Positions 15,765 through 24,199 of a DNA stretch of 64,000 nt are shown here, one piece after another. The first letter of the stretch is position 1. Each line of letters opens with the position of its first letter. The stretch lies in the NCBI RefSeq assembly GCF_900115345.1, contig NZ_FOWC01000012.1, positions 124,001 to 188,000 of the forward strand, given 5' to 3'. The notes beneath the pieces are model-generated. The model worked only from the letters and a program-made list of their open reading frames with translations, was not told the DNA's origin and ran no database searches. The position numbers and the translations under genes were made by a program. The DNA is from Amycolatopsis rubida (GTDB taxonomy: Bacteria > Actinomycetota > Actinomycetes > Mycobacteriales > Pseudonocardiaceae).

Positions 15765-16343
15765 ACCAGCGCGCATGATCCGGCATCGGCGGGGTACGCG
15801 AGCCGGGCGGCTACGGCCGGTGCCGAGGGAAGAAGCCAGACCTGGCAGGTCTGCGTTGCGGGCTGGTGCCGGTGCTCGTGTGCAGGCGCATCGAGGCGGT
15901 ATGCGGCCGGGCCGGTGGCGCGCCGATTCCCGCTCCGCGATGCGGACGGGAGATTGGTGGCGCGGGCTTCGGGGCCGTCTCTCAGCGAGCGGGATTCGCC
16001 TCAGCGATCCGGACCCGCGCCGCGACGAGCGGGACCGAACAACACCAACCTCACCAAACCAAACCCCCGTGGCTGCGCGGGCGTTCGCGCGGGTCGTCGC
16101 TGCCGAAGCAGGCCGCCCAGGTGTCGTCGCGGTCCGTGTTCCGGATACCGTGCCGGGCGAGGAGTCCGACAGCAAGGAGCGAAGCATGGGACCTCGCGTG
16201 CCGAGTCTGCGCGGCAGGCGGCCGGGCGGACGGGCGGCGGCATGTCCGGACTTCGCCCTCGGCTCGTTCCGGATCGGCCGCGCCGGAGCGGGGTCCCGGC
16301 TGTGGCGCCCGGCCCGCGCCGCCGGAGTTTCGGAGGCGCCGCG
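15765..16343. other. 579-bp gap without a recognisable gene
   Basis: No protein family, RNA gene or strong repeat is recognised on either strand. There is a C/A-rich patch at about 16040-16070 (AACACCAACCTCACCAAACC) that contrasts with the surrounding sequence, and a possible 53-codon leader frame at its right end (16186-16347). It may be the upstream region of the SDR gene or degraded coding sequence. Confidence 0.4.
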
Positions 16344-16347
16344 ATGA
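16186..16347 (+). CDS. Possible short upstream frame coupled to the SDR gene
   Basis: ATG 16186 follows an AAGGAG site by 8 bp and opens a 53-codon frame whose stop overlaps the SDR start (ATGA at 16344-16347). The product is Arg/Gly/Ala-rich with no known domain. It may be a translated leader, or chance in GC-rich DNA. Confidence 0.25.
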   Translation: MGPRVPSLRGRRPGGRAAACPDFALGSFRIGRAGAGSRLWRPARAAGVSEAPR

Positions 16348-17114
16348 GCCACCCGGTTTTCGATGTTCGCGGGAAAGTCGCCCTGGTCACCGGATCCAGC
16401 CGCGGCCTCGGAAAAGCGTTCGCCCACGGCCTCGCCGAAGCGGGCTGCGTCGTCGTCCTCAACGGCCGGGACCCGGCCGCGGTGGACGAAACCCGCCGGG
16501 CGATGGTCCGCGACACCGGCGCGACCGTGCTGGCCGAAGCGTTCGACGTCACCGATCCCGATGCGGTCGCCGCCGGCCTCGACCGCATCGAACGCCGCGC
16601 CGGCCCGCTCGACATCCTCGTCAACAACGCCGGCGTGCAGCACCGGGCCCCGTTCACCGAATTCCGGACCGAAGACTGGCACCGGATCCTGGAAACCAAT
16701 CTCAGCAGTGCGTTCCTCGCCGGCCGGGAGGCCGCCCGCCGGATGACCGCGCGCGGCCGCGGGAAAATCGTGAACATCTGCTCGGTGCAAAGCGAACTCG
16801 CCCGCCCCGGCATCGCGCCCTACACCGCGGCCAAAGGCGGGCTCAAAATGCTCACCAAGGGCATGTGCGCCGACCTCGGCCCCTCCGGAATCCAGGTCAA
16901 CGGCCTCGCCCCCGGATACTTCGACACCGAACTGAACGCCGCGCTGGTCGCCGACGACCAGTTCAGCGCGTGGATCCGGACGCGGACCCCGGCCGGGCGC
17001 TGGGGCAGGGCCGAGGACCTCGTCGGCACGCTGCTGTTTCTTTGCTCGCCCGCGTCGGATTTCGTCAACGGTCAGATCGTCTGCGTCGACGGCGGGATGA
17101 CCTCCGTCCTGTGA
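16344..17114 (+). CDS. Short-chain dehydrogenase, gluconate 5-dehydrogenase-like
   Basis: A classical SDR of 256 residues. The NAD(P)-binding motif is ALVTGSSRGLGKAFA and the structural NNAG motif is in LDILVNNAGVQH. The catalytic Ser lies in NICSVQSELARPG and the YxxxK pair in PYTAAKGGLKML. The VVLNGRDP segment after the second strand is typical of gluconate 5-dehydrogenases, which interconvert gluconate and 5-ketogluconate. No gluconate permease or kinase is nearby, so the substrate is inferred. A GGAGG-type site precedes ATG 16344. Confidence 0.82.
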   Translation: MSHPVFDVRGKVALVTGSSRGLGKAFAHGLAEAGCVVVLNGRDPAAVDETRRAMVRDTGATVLAEAFDVTDPDAVAAGLDRIERRAGPLDILVNNAGVQHRAPFTEFRTEDWHRILETNLSSAFLAGREAARRMTARGRGKIVNICSVQSELARPGIAPYTAAKGGLKMLTKGMCADLGPSGIQVNGLAPGYFDTELNAALVADDQFSAWIRTRTPAGRWGRAEDLVGTLLFLCSPASDFVNGQIVCVDGGMTSVL

Positions 17115-17156
17115 GCCGGGGCTCCGCCGGTTTCCGGGACCGGACGCGGTCGGCGC

Positions 17157-17315
17157 TCAGCTGACGAGCCAGGCGATGGCCCCGCCGATCGCCAGCACCG
17201 CCGCGATGCCCAGCACCACGGCGAAAAACTTCGCGGTCTTCCACAGCGAGTAGACCCCGCCGGCCAGGAAGCCGCCGAGGGCCAGCAGCAGGACCGCGAT
17301 CAGCTCTTTGCTCAC
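17157..17315 (-). CDS. Small two-helix membrane protein
   Basis: A 52-residue protein from GTG 17315. Two hydrophobic helices (about residues 5-22, LIAVLLLALGGFLAGGV, and 30-51, FFAVVLGIAAVLAIGGAIAW) flank a short basic turn with SLWKTAKF. There are no charged residues inside the helices. Function is unknown. It is divergent from the metallo-hydrolase gene (17-bp gap) and convergent with the SDR gene. The clean two-hairpin topology supports it as a real gene despite its size. Confidence 0.6.
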   Translation of the reverse strand: MSKELIAVLLLALGGFLAGGVYSLWKTAKFFAVVLGIAAVLAIGGAIAWLVS

Positions 17316-17332
17316 AGGGGTTAGCGTGCCAC

Positions 17333-18070
17333 ATGGCTTTCACCGTGACGGTACTGGGCAGCGCGACGCCGTACCCGCGCCCGGACGCCCCGTGCTCCGG
17401 GTACCTGGTGCGCCACGAGGACACCGCGGTCTGGCTCGACGCCGGGCCCGGCACCCTCGCTGCCCTCCAGGAACACGTCTCGCCGGCGGAACTGGACGCG
17501 ATCTGGATCTCGCATCTGCACGCGGACCACGTCGCGGATCTGTTGCCGGCGGTGTACGCACTGTTGTTCGCGGATCTGCGCCCGCGGCGGCCGATCCCGC
17601 TCTACGGCCCGCCGGGGACAGCGGCGCGGATCTCCGCGTTCCTGAGCAACACCGGCCGCGCGCCGATCGAGGAGGCGTTCGCCGTCCGGGAACTGCACGA
17701 CCGGCATCGGACCCGGGCCGGCGGGCTGCGGCTGGAGACGGTGGCCGTGTCGCACGGGTTTCCGGCGTTCGGGGTGCGGATCACCGACGGGGAGCGGACT
17801 TTCGCGTACTCCGGGGACACCGGGCCGTGCGCGGCGCTCTCGGCGTTGGCGAAGGGGACGGATCTGTTCCTGTGCGAGGCGGACAGCATCGAGCCGTCCG
17901 CGGAACACCTGACTCCGGCGGAAGCGGGCCGCGCGGCTGCCGGAGCCGCACGGCTGGTGCTCACGCATCTGGGCCACACGGTCACCGCACGCGACGCGGT
18001 TCGCCTTGCCGCCGAACACTTTCCCGGTCCGGTGGCTTACGCCGCGCCGCGCACGGTGTTCCGCGTGTGA
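17333..18070 (+). CDS. MBL-fold metallo-hydrolase (RNase Z/AdcA-like)
   Basis: A 245-residue metallo-beta-lactamase-fold enzyme. The metal motif is complete: His61-x-His63-x-Asp65-His66 in ISHLHADHVADL. Later metal ligands are in AVSHGFPAFG, FAYSGDTGPCAAL (Asp) and LVLTHLGH. The TVLGSATPYPRPDAPCSGYL start is typical of the ribonuclease Z-like branch of small hydrolases, but the length is shorter than RNase Z and there is no exosite arm. The cytosolic substrate is unknown. It converges on hisB with only 4 bp between stop codons. Confidence 0.88.
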   Translation: MAFTVTVLGSATPYPRPDAPCSGYLVRHEDTAVWLDAGPGTLAALQEHVSPAELDAIWISHLHADHVADLLPAVYALLFADLRPRRPIPLYGPPGTAARISAFLSNTGRAPIEEAFAVRELHDRHRTRAGGLRLETVAVSHGFPAFGVRITDGERTFAYSGDTGPCAALSALAKGTDLFLCEADSIEPSAEHLTPAEAGRAAAGAARLVLTHLGHTVTARDAVRLAAEHFPGPVAYAAPRTVFRV

Positions 18071-18074
18071 ACCG

Positions 18075-18674
18075 CTAAAGCACGCCCTTCGTGGACGGAA
18101 TCCCGCCCGCCCGCGGATCCGGTTCCGTGGCCGCCCGCAACGCCCTCGCCACGGCCTTGTACTCCGCCTCCGCGATGTGGTGCGGGTCGCGGCCGTGGAT
18201 GACCCGGACGTGCAGGGCGATCTGCGCGTGGAACGCCAGCGAGTCGAAGACGTGCCGGGTCAGGACGAACGGGTAGTTGTTGCCGATGGCGAAGGCGTTG
18301 AACTGCTCCGGTTCTCCCACGTGCACGCAGTACGGCCGGCCGGAGACGTCGATCGCGGCGTGCGCGAGGGTTTCGTCCATCGGGATCCACGCGTCGCCGA
18401 ACCGGCGGATGCCGCTCTTGTCGCCGAGGGCCTGGCGCAGCGCCTGGCCGAGCACGATCGCGGTGTCCTCGACGGTGTGGTGCGCGTCGATGTGGACGTC
18501 GCCGGTCGCGTCGACCTTCAGGTCCAGCGAGCCGTGCACGCCGAAGGCGGTGAGCATGTGGTCGTAGAACGGCACCCCGGTGGCGATCTCCACCTGCCCG
18601 GTCCCGTCGAGGTCCAGCTGGACCAGGATGGACGATTCCTTGGTGGTGCGCTCCACCTTGCCGACGCGGCTCAT
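18075..18674 (-). CDS. hisB: Imidazoleglycerol-phosphate dehydratase
   Basis: HisB removes water from imidazole glycerol phosphate, step six of histidine synthesis. The 199-residue monofunctional enzyme has the metal-binding His motifs GVPFYDHMLTAFGVHGSLD and DAHHTVEDTAIVLGQAL, and the second set HIAEAEYKAVARAL near the C-terminus. There is no fused phosphatase domain. Its ATG overlaps the hisC stop (ATGA at 18671-18674). It is the last gene of the hisDCB unit; hisH, which normally follows, is 10 kb away. Confidence 0.96.
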   Translation of the reverse strand: MSRVGKVERTTKESSILVQLDLDGTGQVEIATGVPFYDHMLTAFGVHGSLDLKVDATGDVHIDAHHTVEDTAIVLGQALRQALGDKSGIRRFGDAWIPMDETLAHAAIDVSGRPYCVHVGEPEQFNAFAIGNNYPFVLTRHVFDSLAFHAQIALHVRVIHGRDPHHIAEAEYKAVARALRAATEPDPRAGGIPSTKGVL

Positions 18675-19780
18675 CGCTGGACTTCCTTGCTCGCTTCGAG
18701 GAAAGCGTCGTTCTCTTCCGGGGTGCCCACGGTCACCCGCAGGTGCCCTTCGATGCCCACGTCCCGGATCAGCACGCCGTGGTCCAAATAGGACTGCCAG
18801 CTGGCCGCCGCGTCGCCGAACTGTCCGAAGAGGACGAAGTTGGCGTCGCTCGGCACCGGGGTGAATCCCAAGCCCAGCAAGGCTTCCACGACGCGGTCGC
18901 GTTCGGCGGAGAGCCGGTGCACCGACGCGAGGGTGGCGTCGGCGTGCCGGAGGGCGGCGCGGGCGGCCGCCTGGGTGAGTTCGGAAAGGTGATAGGGCAG
19001 CCGGACGAGCTGCAGCGCGTCCACGATGGCCGGCGCGGCGGCGAGATAGCCCAGCCGTCCGCCCGCGAAGGCGAACGCCTTGCTCATCGTGCGCGACACG
19101 ATCAGCTTCGCCGGGTACTCCGCGATCAGCTCGATCGCGCTGGCCTGCGAAGAGAACTCCGCGTACGCCTCGTCCACCACGACGATCCCCGGAGCCGCGT
19201 CGAGCACGCCGCGCAGCTGCTCCAGCGGGATCGACCCGCCGGTGGGGTTGTTCGGGCTGGTCACGAACACGATGTCCGGCTTCCGCTCGGCGACCGCCTT
19301 GGCCGCCTGCTCGGTGTCGAGCGAGAAGTCCGCGCGGCGCGGCACCGGCAGCCAGTCGGTGCGCGTGCCGGTGGCGATGATCGGGTGCATCGAGTACGAC
19401 GGCTCGAAGCCCAGCGCGGTGCGCCCGGGACCGCCGAACGCCTGCAGGATCTGCTGCAGGATCTCGTTCGACCCGTTCGCCGCCCACACGTTGGCCTCGG
19501 AAAGCACGACCCGGGTGGACACGGTGAGGTAGTCCGCCAGATCGGTGCGCAGCGCCACCGCGTCGCGGTCCGGGTACCGGTGCAGCGACGCGGCTTCGGC
19601 ACGCACGGCCTCGGCGACGTCGTCGACCAGCTCGGGCGGCGGCGGGTACGGGTTTTCGTTGGTGTTGAGCCGGATCGGGACGTCCAGCTGCGGCGCGCCG
19701 TACGGGGTGCGGCCCCGCAGGTCTTCGCGCAGCGGGAGTTCGGCGAGGGTGACCTCGCCGCCGGGGGTGGCTTCGGTCAT
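18671..19780 (-). CDS. hisC: Histidinol-phosphate aminotransferase
   Basis: A 369-residue fold-type I PLP enzyme that transaminates imidazole acetol phosphate with glutamate. The N-terminal substrate arm is RLNTNENPYPPPPE. PLP contacts include VTSPNNPTGG, VVVDEAYAEF (Asp and Tyr) and the Schiff-base Lys in RTMSKAFAFAGGRLGY. Length matches the family. The start at 19780 overlaps the hisD stop (ATGA), and the stop overlaps the hisB start, so the three genes are translationally coupled. Confidence 0.96.
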   Translation of the reverse strand: MTEATPGGEVTLAELPLREDLRGRTPYGAPQLDVPIRLNTNENPYPPPPELVDDVAEAVRAEAASLHRYPDRDAVALRTDLADYLTVSTRVVLSEANVWAANGSNEILQQILQAFGGPGRTALGFEPSYSMHPIIATGTRTDWLPVPRRADFSLDTEQAAKAVAERKPDIVFVTSPNNPTGGSIPLEQLRGVLDAAPGIVVVDEAYAEFSSQASAIELIAEYPAKLIVSRTMSKAFAFAGGRLGYLAAAPAIVDALQLVRLPYHLSELTQAAARAALRHADATLASVHRLSAERDRVVEALLGLGFTPVPSDANFVLFGQFGDAAASWQSYLDHGVLIRDVGIEGHLRVTVGTPEENDAFLEASKEVQR

Positions 19781-21102
19781 CGGCCGTCTCCTTCGAAACG
19801 TGCGGTGACGGCTTCGCCGTGCGCGGGCAGGTCTTCGGCTTCGGAGAGCGCGACGACGCGGGGGGCGATCTCGCGCAGGGCGTCCTCGGAGTAGTCCACG
19901 ACGTGGATCCCCTTCAGGAAACTCTGCACCGACAGGCCCGAGGAATGCCGGGCGAACCCGCCGGTGGGCAGCACGTGGTTCGAGCCCGCGCAGTAGTCGC
20001 CCAGCGAAACCGGGGCGTACGCGCCGACGAAAACCGCCCCGGCGTTGCGTACCCGCGCGGCCACTTCGCGGGCGTTCGCGGTCTGGATTTCCAGGTGCTC
20101 CGCGGCATACGCGTCCACGACGCGCAGTCCGTCGTCCACAGTGGACACCAGGATGATGCCGGACTGCTTTCCGCCCAGCGCCTGGCCGACCCGCTCCGAG
20201 TGCTTCGTCGCGGGAACGCGCGCGGCCAGCTCTGCCTCGACCGCTCCGGCCAGCTCTTCGGACGTGGTCACCAGGACGCTCGCGGCCAGCGGGTCGTGCT
20301 CGGCCTGGCTGATCAGGTCGGCGGCGACGTGCGCCGGGTCGGCCGTCTCGTCGGCGAGGATCGCGATCTCGGTCGGACCGGCCTCGGAGTCGATGCCGAT
20401 GACGCCGCGGACCAGGCGTTTGGCCGCGGTGAGGAAGATGTTGCCCGGACCGGTGACGATGTCCACCGGGGCCAGTTCGGCGCCGTCGGTGTCGACGCCG
20501 CCGTAGGCGACCAGCGCGACCGCCTGCGCGCCGCCGGCCGCCCAGACCTCGTCCACGCCGAGCAGCGCGGCCGCGGCCAGGATCGTCGGGTGCGGCCGCC
20601 CGCCGAACGCGGCCTGCGGCGGCGAGCACACGACCAGCGAGCGCACGCCGGCCAGCTGCGCCGGGACGACGTTCATCACCACGGTCGACGGGTACACCGC
20701 CAGCCCGCCCGGCGCGTACAGGCCGACGCGGTCGACCGGCACCCAGCGCTCGGTGACCGTGCCGCCGGGGACCACCTGCGTCGTGACGTCCTGGCGGCGC
20801 TGGTCCGCGTGCACCTTCCGGGCGCGCTTGATGGACTCCTCCAGCGCGGCGCGGACCTGCGGGTCCAGCTCGGACAGTGCCTTCGACAGCTCCTCGGCGG
20901 GCACCCGGACTGTCTCCGGGCGCACCTTGTCGAACCGCTCGGTGAACTCAAGGACCGCTTCGACCCCGCGGTCTCGCACCGCCTCGACGACCGGCCGGAC
21001 CTGATGCAGCGCCGCGTCCACGTCGTACTCGGCGCGCGGAAGCGCGGCACGGAGCTCGGCAGCGGAGGGGACCTGCCCGCGCAGGTCGGTGCGGTTCAAC
21101 AT
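19777..21102 (-). CDS. hisD: Histidinol dehydrogenase
   Basis: HisD oxidises L-histidinol to histidine in two NAD-dependent steps. The 441-residue protein has the family signature IDSEAGPTEIAILADETADP, the zinc-site motif ISQAEHDPLAAS, and the C-terminal catalytic region AEHLEIQT with GSNHVLPTGGFARHSSGLSV. It is the first gene of hisDCB. The 84-bp gap to the divergent carbon-nitrogen hydrolase must contain its promoter. No His-rich leader peptide was recognised there. Confidence 0.96.
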   Translation of the reverse strand: MLNRTDLRGQVPSAAELRAALPRAEYDVDAALHQVRPVVEAVRDRGVEAVLEFTERFDKVRPETVRVPAEELSKALSELDPQVRAALEESIKRARKVHADQRRQDVTTQVVPGGTVTERWVPVDRVGLYAPGGLAVYPSTVVMNVVPAQLAGVRSLVVCSPPQAAFGGRPHPTILAAAALLGVDEVWAAGGAQAVALVAYGGVDTDGAELAPVDIVTGPGNIFLTAAKRLVRGVIGIDSEAGPTEIAILADETADPAHVAADLISQAEHDPLAASVLVTTSEELAGAVEAELAARVPATKHSERVGQALGGKQSGIILVSTVDDGLRVVDAYAAEHLEIQTANAREVAARVRNAGAVFVGAYAPVSLGDYCAGSNHVLPTGGFARHSSGLSVQSFLKGIHVVDYSEDALREIAPRVVALSEAEDLPAHGEAVTARFEGDGR

Positions 21103-21186
21103 GGACACCAGGGTACGAGGTGGCCCGCGCGCTCCCGGCAGGGATACTCGATGCCGACCCGCTGTCCCCGGACCAGGGAGGCTCGT

Positions 21187-21981
21187 GTGCCCCGGATCGC
21201 GTTGTGCCAGCTCAACTCGGGCGACGACCCGGACGAAAACCTGAAAACGGTTCGCTCCGGCGTGGCGGCCGCGGCCGCCGCCGGAGCCCGCGTGGTGGTG
21301 TTCCCGGAGGCGGCGATGGCCCGCTTCGGCCGCCCGCTCGCCCCGGTCGCGCAGCAGCTGGACGGCCCGTGGGCCGCCGCGGTGGCCTCGATCGCCGCGG
21401 AGCACGACGTGCTGGTGATCGCCGGGATGTTCACGCCGGCGGACAACGGGCGGGTGCGGAACACGCTGCTGGTCACCGGGCTGGGGCAGCATCTGGGATA
21501 CGACAAGATCCACCTGTACGACGCGTTCGGATTCGCCGAATCGGATACCGTCGCGCCGGGTTCGCAGGTCGTGACGTTCTCCGCCGAAGGGACCGTGTTC
21601 GGGGTCGCTACCTGCTACGACCTGCGGTTCCCGGAGCTGTTCCGGCGGCTGGCCGACGACGGGGCGGACGTGGTGGCGGTTCCGGCTTCCTGGGGCGCGG
21701 GGGCCGGGAAGCGAGAGCAGTGGGAGGTCCTGGTGCGGGCACGGGCGCTGGACTCCGGGTGCTGGGTGGCGGCTTGCGGGCAGGCTGATCCGGCCGCGAC
21801 CGGCACGGAGGTCAATCCGAAGGCGCCGACGGGGATCGGCTATTCGCTGGTGGCGGACGGGTTCGGCCGCGTGCAGGCGCAGGCTGGGGCCGGGGCGGAG
21901 ATGCTGGTGGTGGACGTCGATCCGGAGGTCGCGGGGAAGGCGCGGGCGGCTACCGGAGCGGTGGCCAACCGGCGGTTGTAG
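21187..21981 (+). CDS. Carbon-nitrogen hydrolase (Nit1/omega-amidase-like)
   Basis: A 264-residue nitrilase-superfamily enzyme from GTG 21187. The Glu-Lys-Cys triad is complete: Glu in VVFPEAAMARFG, Lys in GYDKIHLYDAFGF and Cys in VATCYDLRFPELFRR. The YDAFGF and RFPELFR context places it near the deaminated-glutathione amidase/omega-amidase branch, which repairs or hydrolyses alpha-keto acid amides. The exact substrate is not proven. It is divergent from hisD and ends 6 bp before the convergent TIR-domain relic. Confidence 0.87.
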   Translation: MPRIALCQLNSGDDPDENLKTVRSGVAAAAAAGARVVVFPEAAMARFGRPLAPVAQQLDGPWAAAVASIAAEHDVLVIAGMFTPADNGRVRNTLLVTGLGQHLGYDKIHLYDAFGFAESDTVAPGSQVVTFSAEGTVFGVATCYDLRFPELFRRLADDGADVVAVPASWGAGAGKREQWEVLVRARALDSGCWVAACGQADPAATGTEVNPKAPTGIGYSLVADGFGRVQAQAGAGAEMLVVDVDPEVAGKARAATGAVANRRL

Positions 21982-21987
21982 CGGGGA

Positions 21988-22815
21988 TCAGCTCCGCTGG
22001 TGGCGCTGGAACGCTTCGAGGGCGCGATCGAACCGGGCTGACGCCGGCTCGGTCGCGGAACTCGTAGACGAAAGATCTCAGCCGTTCCACGAGCTGGTCG
22101 GCGTAGCGGGCGAGGGCGGCGAAGACTTCGTGCGCTTCATCCGACGGGGTGGCGTAGCCGCGGAGCCGATAGGACCATTCCAGGAAGGACTGATAGACGG
22201 CGACGTACCGGCTGGCCAGGTGAATTATTCTCGGCACGTCCCCGGCTTCGCCTGGCGCCCCGAACGCGGAGAGATGCGCGTTGCCGGAAAGCACCGCGGC
22301 GAAGTTCCTGGTCACGCTGATCACTGTCGCGAGTTCCCATCCGGCGGGGCGTTCGCCGATCAGCACCGTGGCTTCGTGCTCGTTGCGCGGAACGTAGCCG
22401 GTGAACCCGCCGCCGCGGCGCTGCCAGTTTCGTGCAGATCGCGCTCGCGACGCCGCTCGTCCCGACGAGGTTTCCGTCCAGGTAGCTGATGCTGTCCCGG
22501 ACCCCGTCGAACTGGGTCGCGGCCAAGCGCACCGGAAGCAAATACGGTTCCGGCTGATCGATCGCCCGCACCAGCACGCTCGAACCTCGTCCACGGTTTG
22601 GCCGCGTAATGCCGGGAAACGAACATCACGGCGTACCGCGCGCGTTCTTCGTAAATCTTCGGCAGGTACTCGGTCAGGTCTTCGCCCCAGAGCGCAACCT
22701 GCTCGTCCTGGTCGGAGAACACCTGGTAACCGGCTTCGGCCACCTCTCGGACGACAGCCTCGACGAACTCGCGGCCTTCCCCGGCGAACGACACCGCGAG
22801 GTCGTAGTCGCAGGC
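21988..22815 (-). pseudogene. Broken TIR-domain protein
   Basis: The first part reads as a TIR domain: YDLAVSFAGEGREFVEAVV, VFSDQDEQVALWGEDLTEYL, then YEERARYAVMFVSRHYAAKP. Near 22580 the frame shifts and continues as LVRAIDQPEPYLLPVRLAAT and FDGVRDSISYLDG. Near 22430 it shifts again to GYVPRNEHEATVLIGERPAG and a helical C-terminal domain ending about 22060. A third shift gives the final RFDRALEAFQRHQRS before a stop at 21988. TIR domains of this group act as NAD-cleaving or signalling modules, often in defence. Three shifts make a pseudogene likely. The true start is uncertain (GTG 22794 or upstream). Confidence 0.72.
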
Positions 22816-22835
22816 CCGGGCCGGATCTCTCGCCC

Positions 22836-23489
22836 TCAGCGCAGCAGCCCTTCCCGGATCGCCACTCGCACGAACCCCGCCCTGCGCCGCTCCCCCGTCT
22901 TGTCCCGGATCCGGTCCAGGTACGAGCGCACCGTCCGGACGCTGATGTCCAGGATCTCCGCGACGTCGACGTCCCGCTCCCCCGCCGCCACCAGGCGCAG
23001 GACCTGCTTTTCCCGTTCCGACAGCACGATCTTCGGCCCCGCGTGCCGTTCGTCGCTGTCCTGGATGATCATCCCGGCCAAGGTCGGCGAGACGTACGCG
23101 TTGTCCTCCGCGATCGTCCGGATCGCGCGGAGCAGTTCGTCCCCGTCCACGTCCTTCGACAGGAAGCCCTTCGCCCCGGCTTGCATCGCGCCGAGGACCT
23201 CGGGCTGTTCCGCGTGCGCGGACACCACGAGCACCTTGTGCCCCATCTGCCCCACTTCGAGCACCGCGGCCGCGTCCTGGACGCCGCGCAGTTTCAGGTC
23301 GAGCACGACCACGCTGCCCTTCGGCTGGTCCTGCACCGCGAACCGGGCCACGGAGTCGGCTACCGCGCCCAGTTCGACGTCCGGGGCCTCGTTCAGCACG
23401 CGCGCGACCGCGTCCCGGTACAGCGGGTGGTCTTCGATCACCCCGACCTGGATGGGTCCGCTCCGGCGCCGCCCCTCGTCGGCTTTCAC
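22836..23489 (-). CDS. NarL/LuxR-family response regulator 1
   Basis: A 217-residue response regulator from GTG 23489. The receiver domain (about residues 14-125) has the acidic pair in GVIEDHPLYRDAV, the phospho-acceptor Asp in VVVLDLKLRGV and the Lys in GFLSKDVDGDELL. The LuxR-type helix-turn-helix is at the C-terminus (EKQVLRLVAAGERDVDVAEI, ISVRTVRSYLDRIRDK). It overlaps the stop of response regulator 2 (GTGA) and closely resembles it along the whole length, so the pair arose by duplication. No sensor kinase gene is in the window. Confidence 0.9.
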   Translation of the reverse strand: MKADEGRRRSGPIQVGVIEDHPLYRDAVARVLNEAPDVELGAVADSVARFAVQDQPKGSVVVLDLKLRGVQDAAAVLEVGQMGHKVLVVSAHAEQPEVLGAMQAGAKGFLSKDVDGDELLRAIRTIAEDNAYVSPTLAGMIIQDSDERHAGPKIVLSEREKQVLRLVAAGERDVDVAEILDISVRTVRSYLDRIRDKTGERRRAGFVRVAIREGLLR

Positions 23490-24199
23490 GTCACTGTTTC
23501 CTTCCCCACCAGGCCGCGGCGGATCGCTTCCTTCACCAGGCCGGGGCGCCGCCGTTCGCCGGTCTTGTCGCGGATCCGGTCGAGGTAGCCGCGCACGGTG
23601 CGGACGCCGATGCCGAGGATCCGCGCGATGTCGACGTCCCGTTCGCCCGCCGCGACGAGCCGCAGCACCTGCACTTCGCGCGGCGACAGCTCCATTTCCG
23701 GCCGCGTGACCGGGCGGTCGGTGTTGTCCTTGATGATCATTCCGGCGACCACGGCCGACACGTACGCGCCGCCGCCCGCGACCGCGCGGATGGCGATCAG
23801 CAGCTCGTCGACGTCGACGTCCTTGGACAGGAATCCCTTGGCCCCGGCGGCGATCGCGGCCAGCACCGTCTCCGGCTCGGCTTGCGCGGACACGACCAGC
23901 ACGTGATGGCCCAGCTCGGCGACCTCCAGCACGGCGGCCGCGCCGGCGACGCCAGGCAGGCCGAGGTCGAGCAGCACGACGCTCCCGGCGGGCTGACGCG
24001 CGACGTGGAAGCGGGCGACCGAATCGACCACCGCGCCCAGTTCGACGTCCGGGGCCTCGACGAGGACGCGTTCCACCGAACGGCGGTACAGCGGGTGGTC
24101 TTCGATGACGGCGACCTGGACACGGCCGGGAGCCGGGGATTCGGGGTGGTCCGGTACGTCGCTGGATCGCTGCGCTGTCGTGGTCACCGGCTCGCTCAC
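23486..24199 (-). CDS. NarL/LuxR-family response regulator 2
   Basis: A 237-residue paralogue of the downstream regulator, from GTG 24199, which overlaps the eccB stop (GTGA). Receiver residues are intact: VAVIEDHPLYRRSVERV, phospho-acceptor Asp in VVLLDLGLPGVAG and Lys in KGFLSKDVDVDELL. The output helix-turn-helix is LRLVAAGERDVDIARILGIG with VRTVRGYLDRIRDKTG. The first 25 residues are an extra tail not shared with regulator 1. Coupling to eccB suggests control of, or co-expression with, the ESX system. The partner kinase must be encoded elsewhere. Confidence 0.9.
   Translation of the reverse strand: MSEPVTTTAQRSSDVPDHPESPAPGRVQVAVIEDHPLYRRSVERVLVEAPDVELGAVVDSVARFHVARQPAGSVVLLDLGLPGVAGAAAVLEVAELGHHVLVVSAQAEPETVLAAIAAGAKGFLSKDVDVDELLIAIRAVAGGGAYVSAVVAGMIIKDNTDRPVTRPEMELSPREVQVLRLVAAGERDVDIARILGIGVRTVRGYLDRIRDKTGERRRPGLVKEAIRRGLVGKETVT

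Noticed and set aside
21988..22815. Programmed frameshifting in the TIR gene
   Set aside because: At least three separate shifts are needed and no slippery heptamer or hairpin is seen; decay is simpler.
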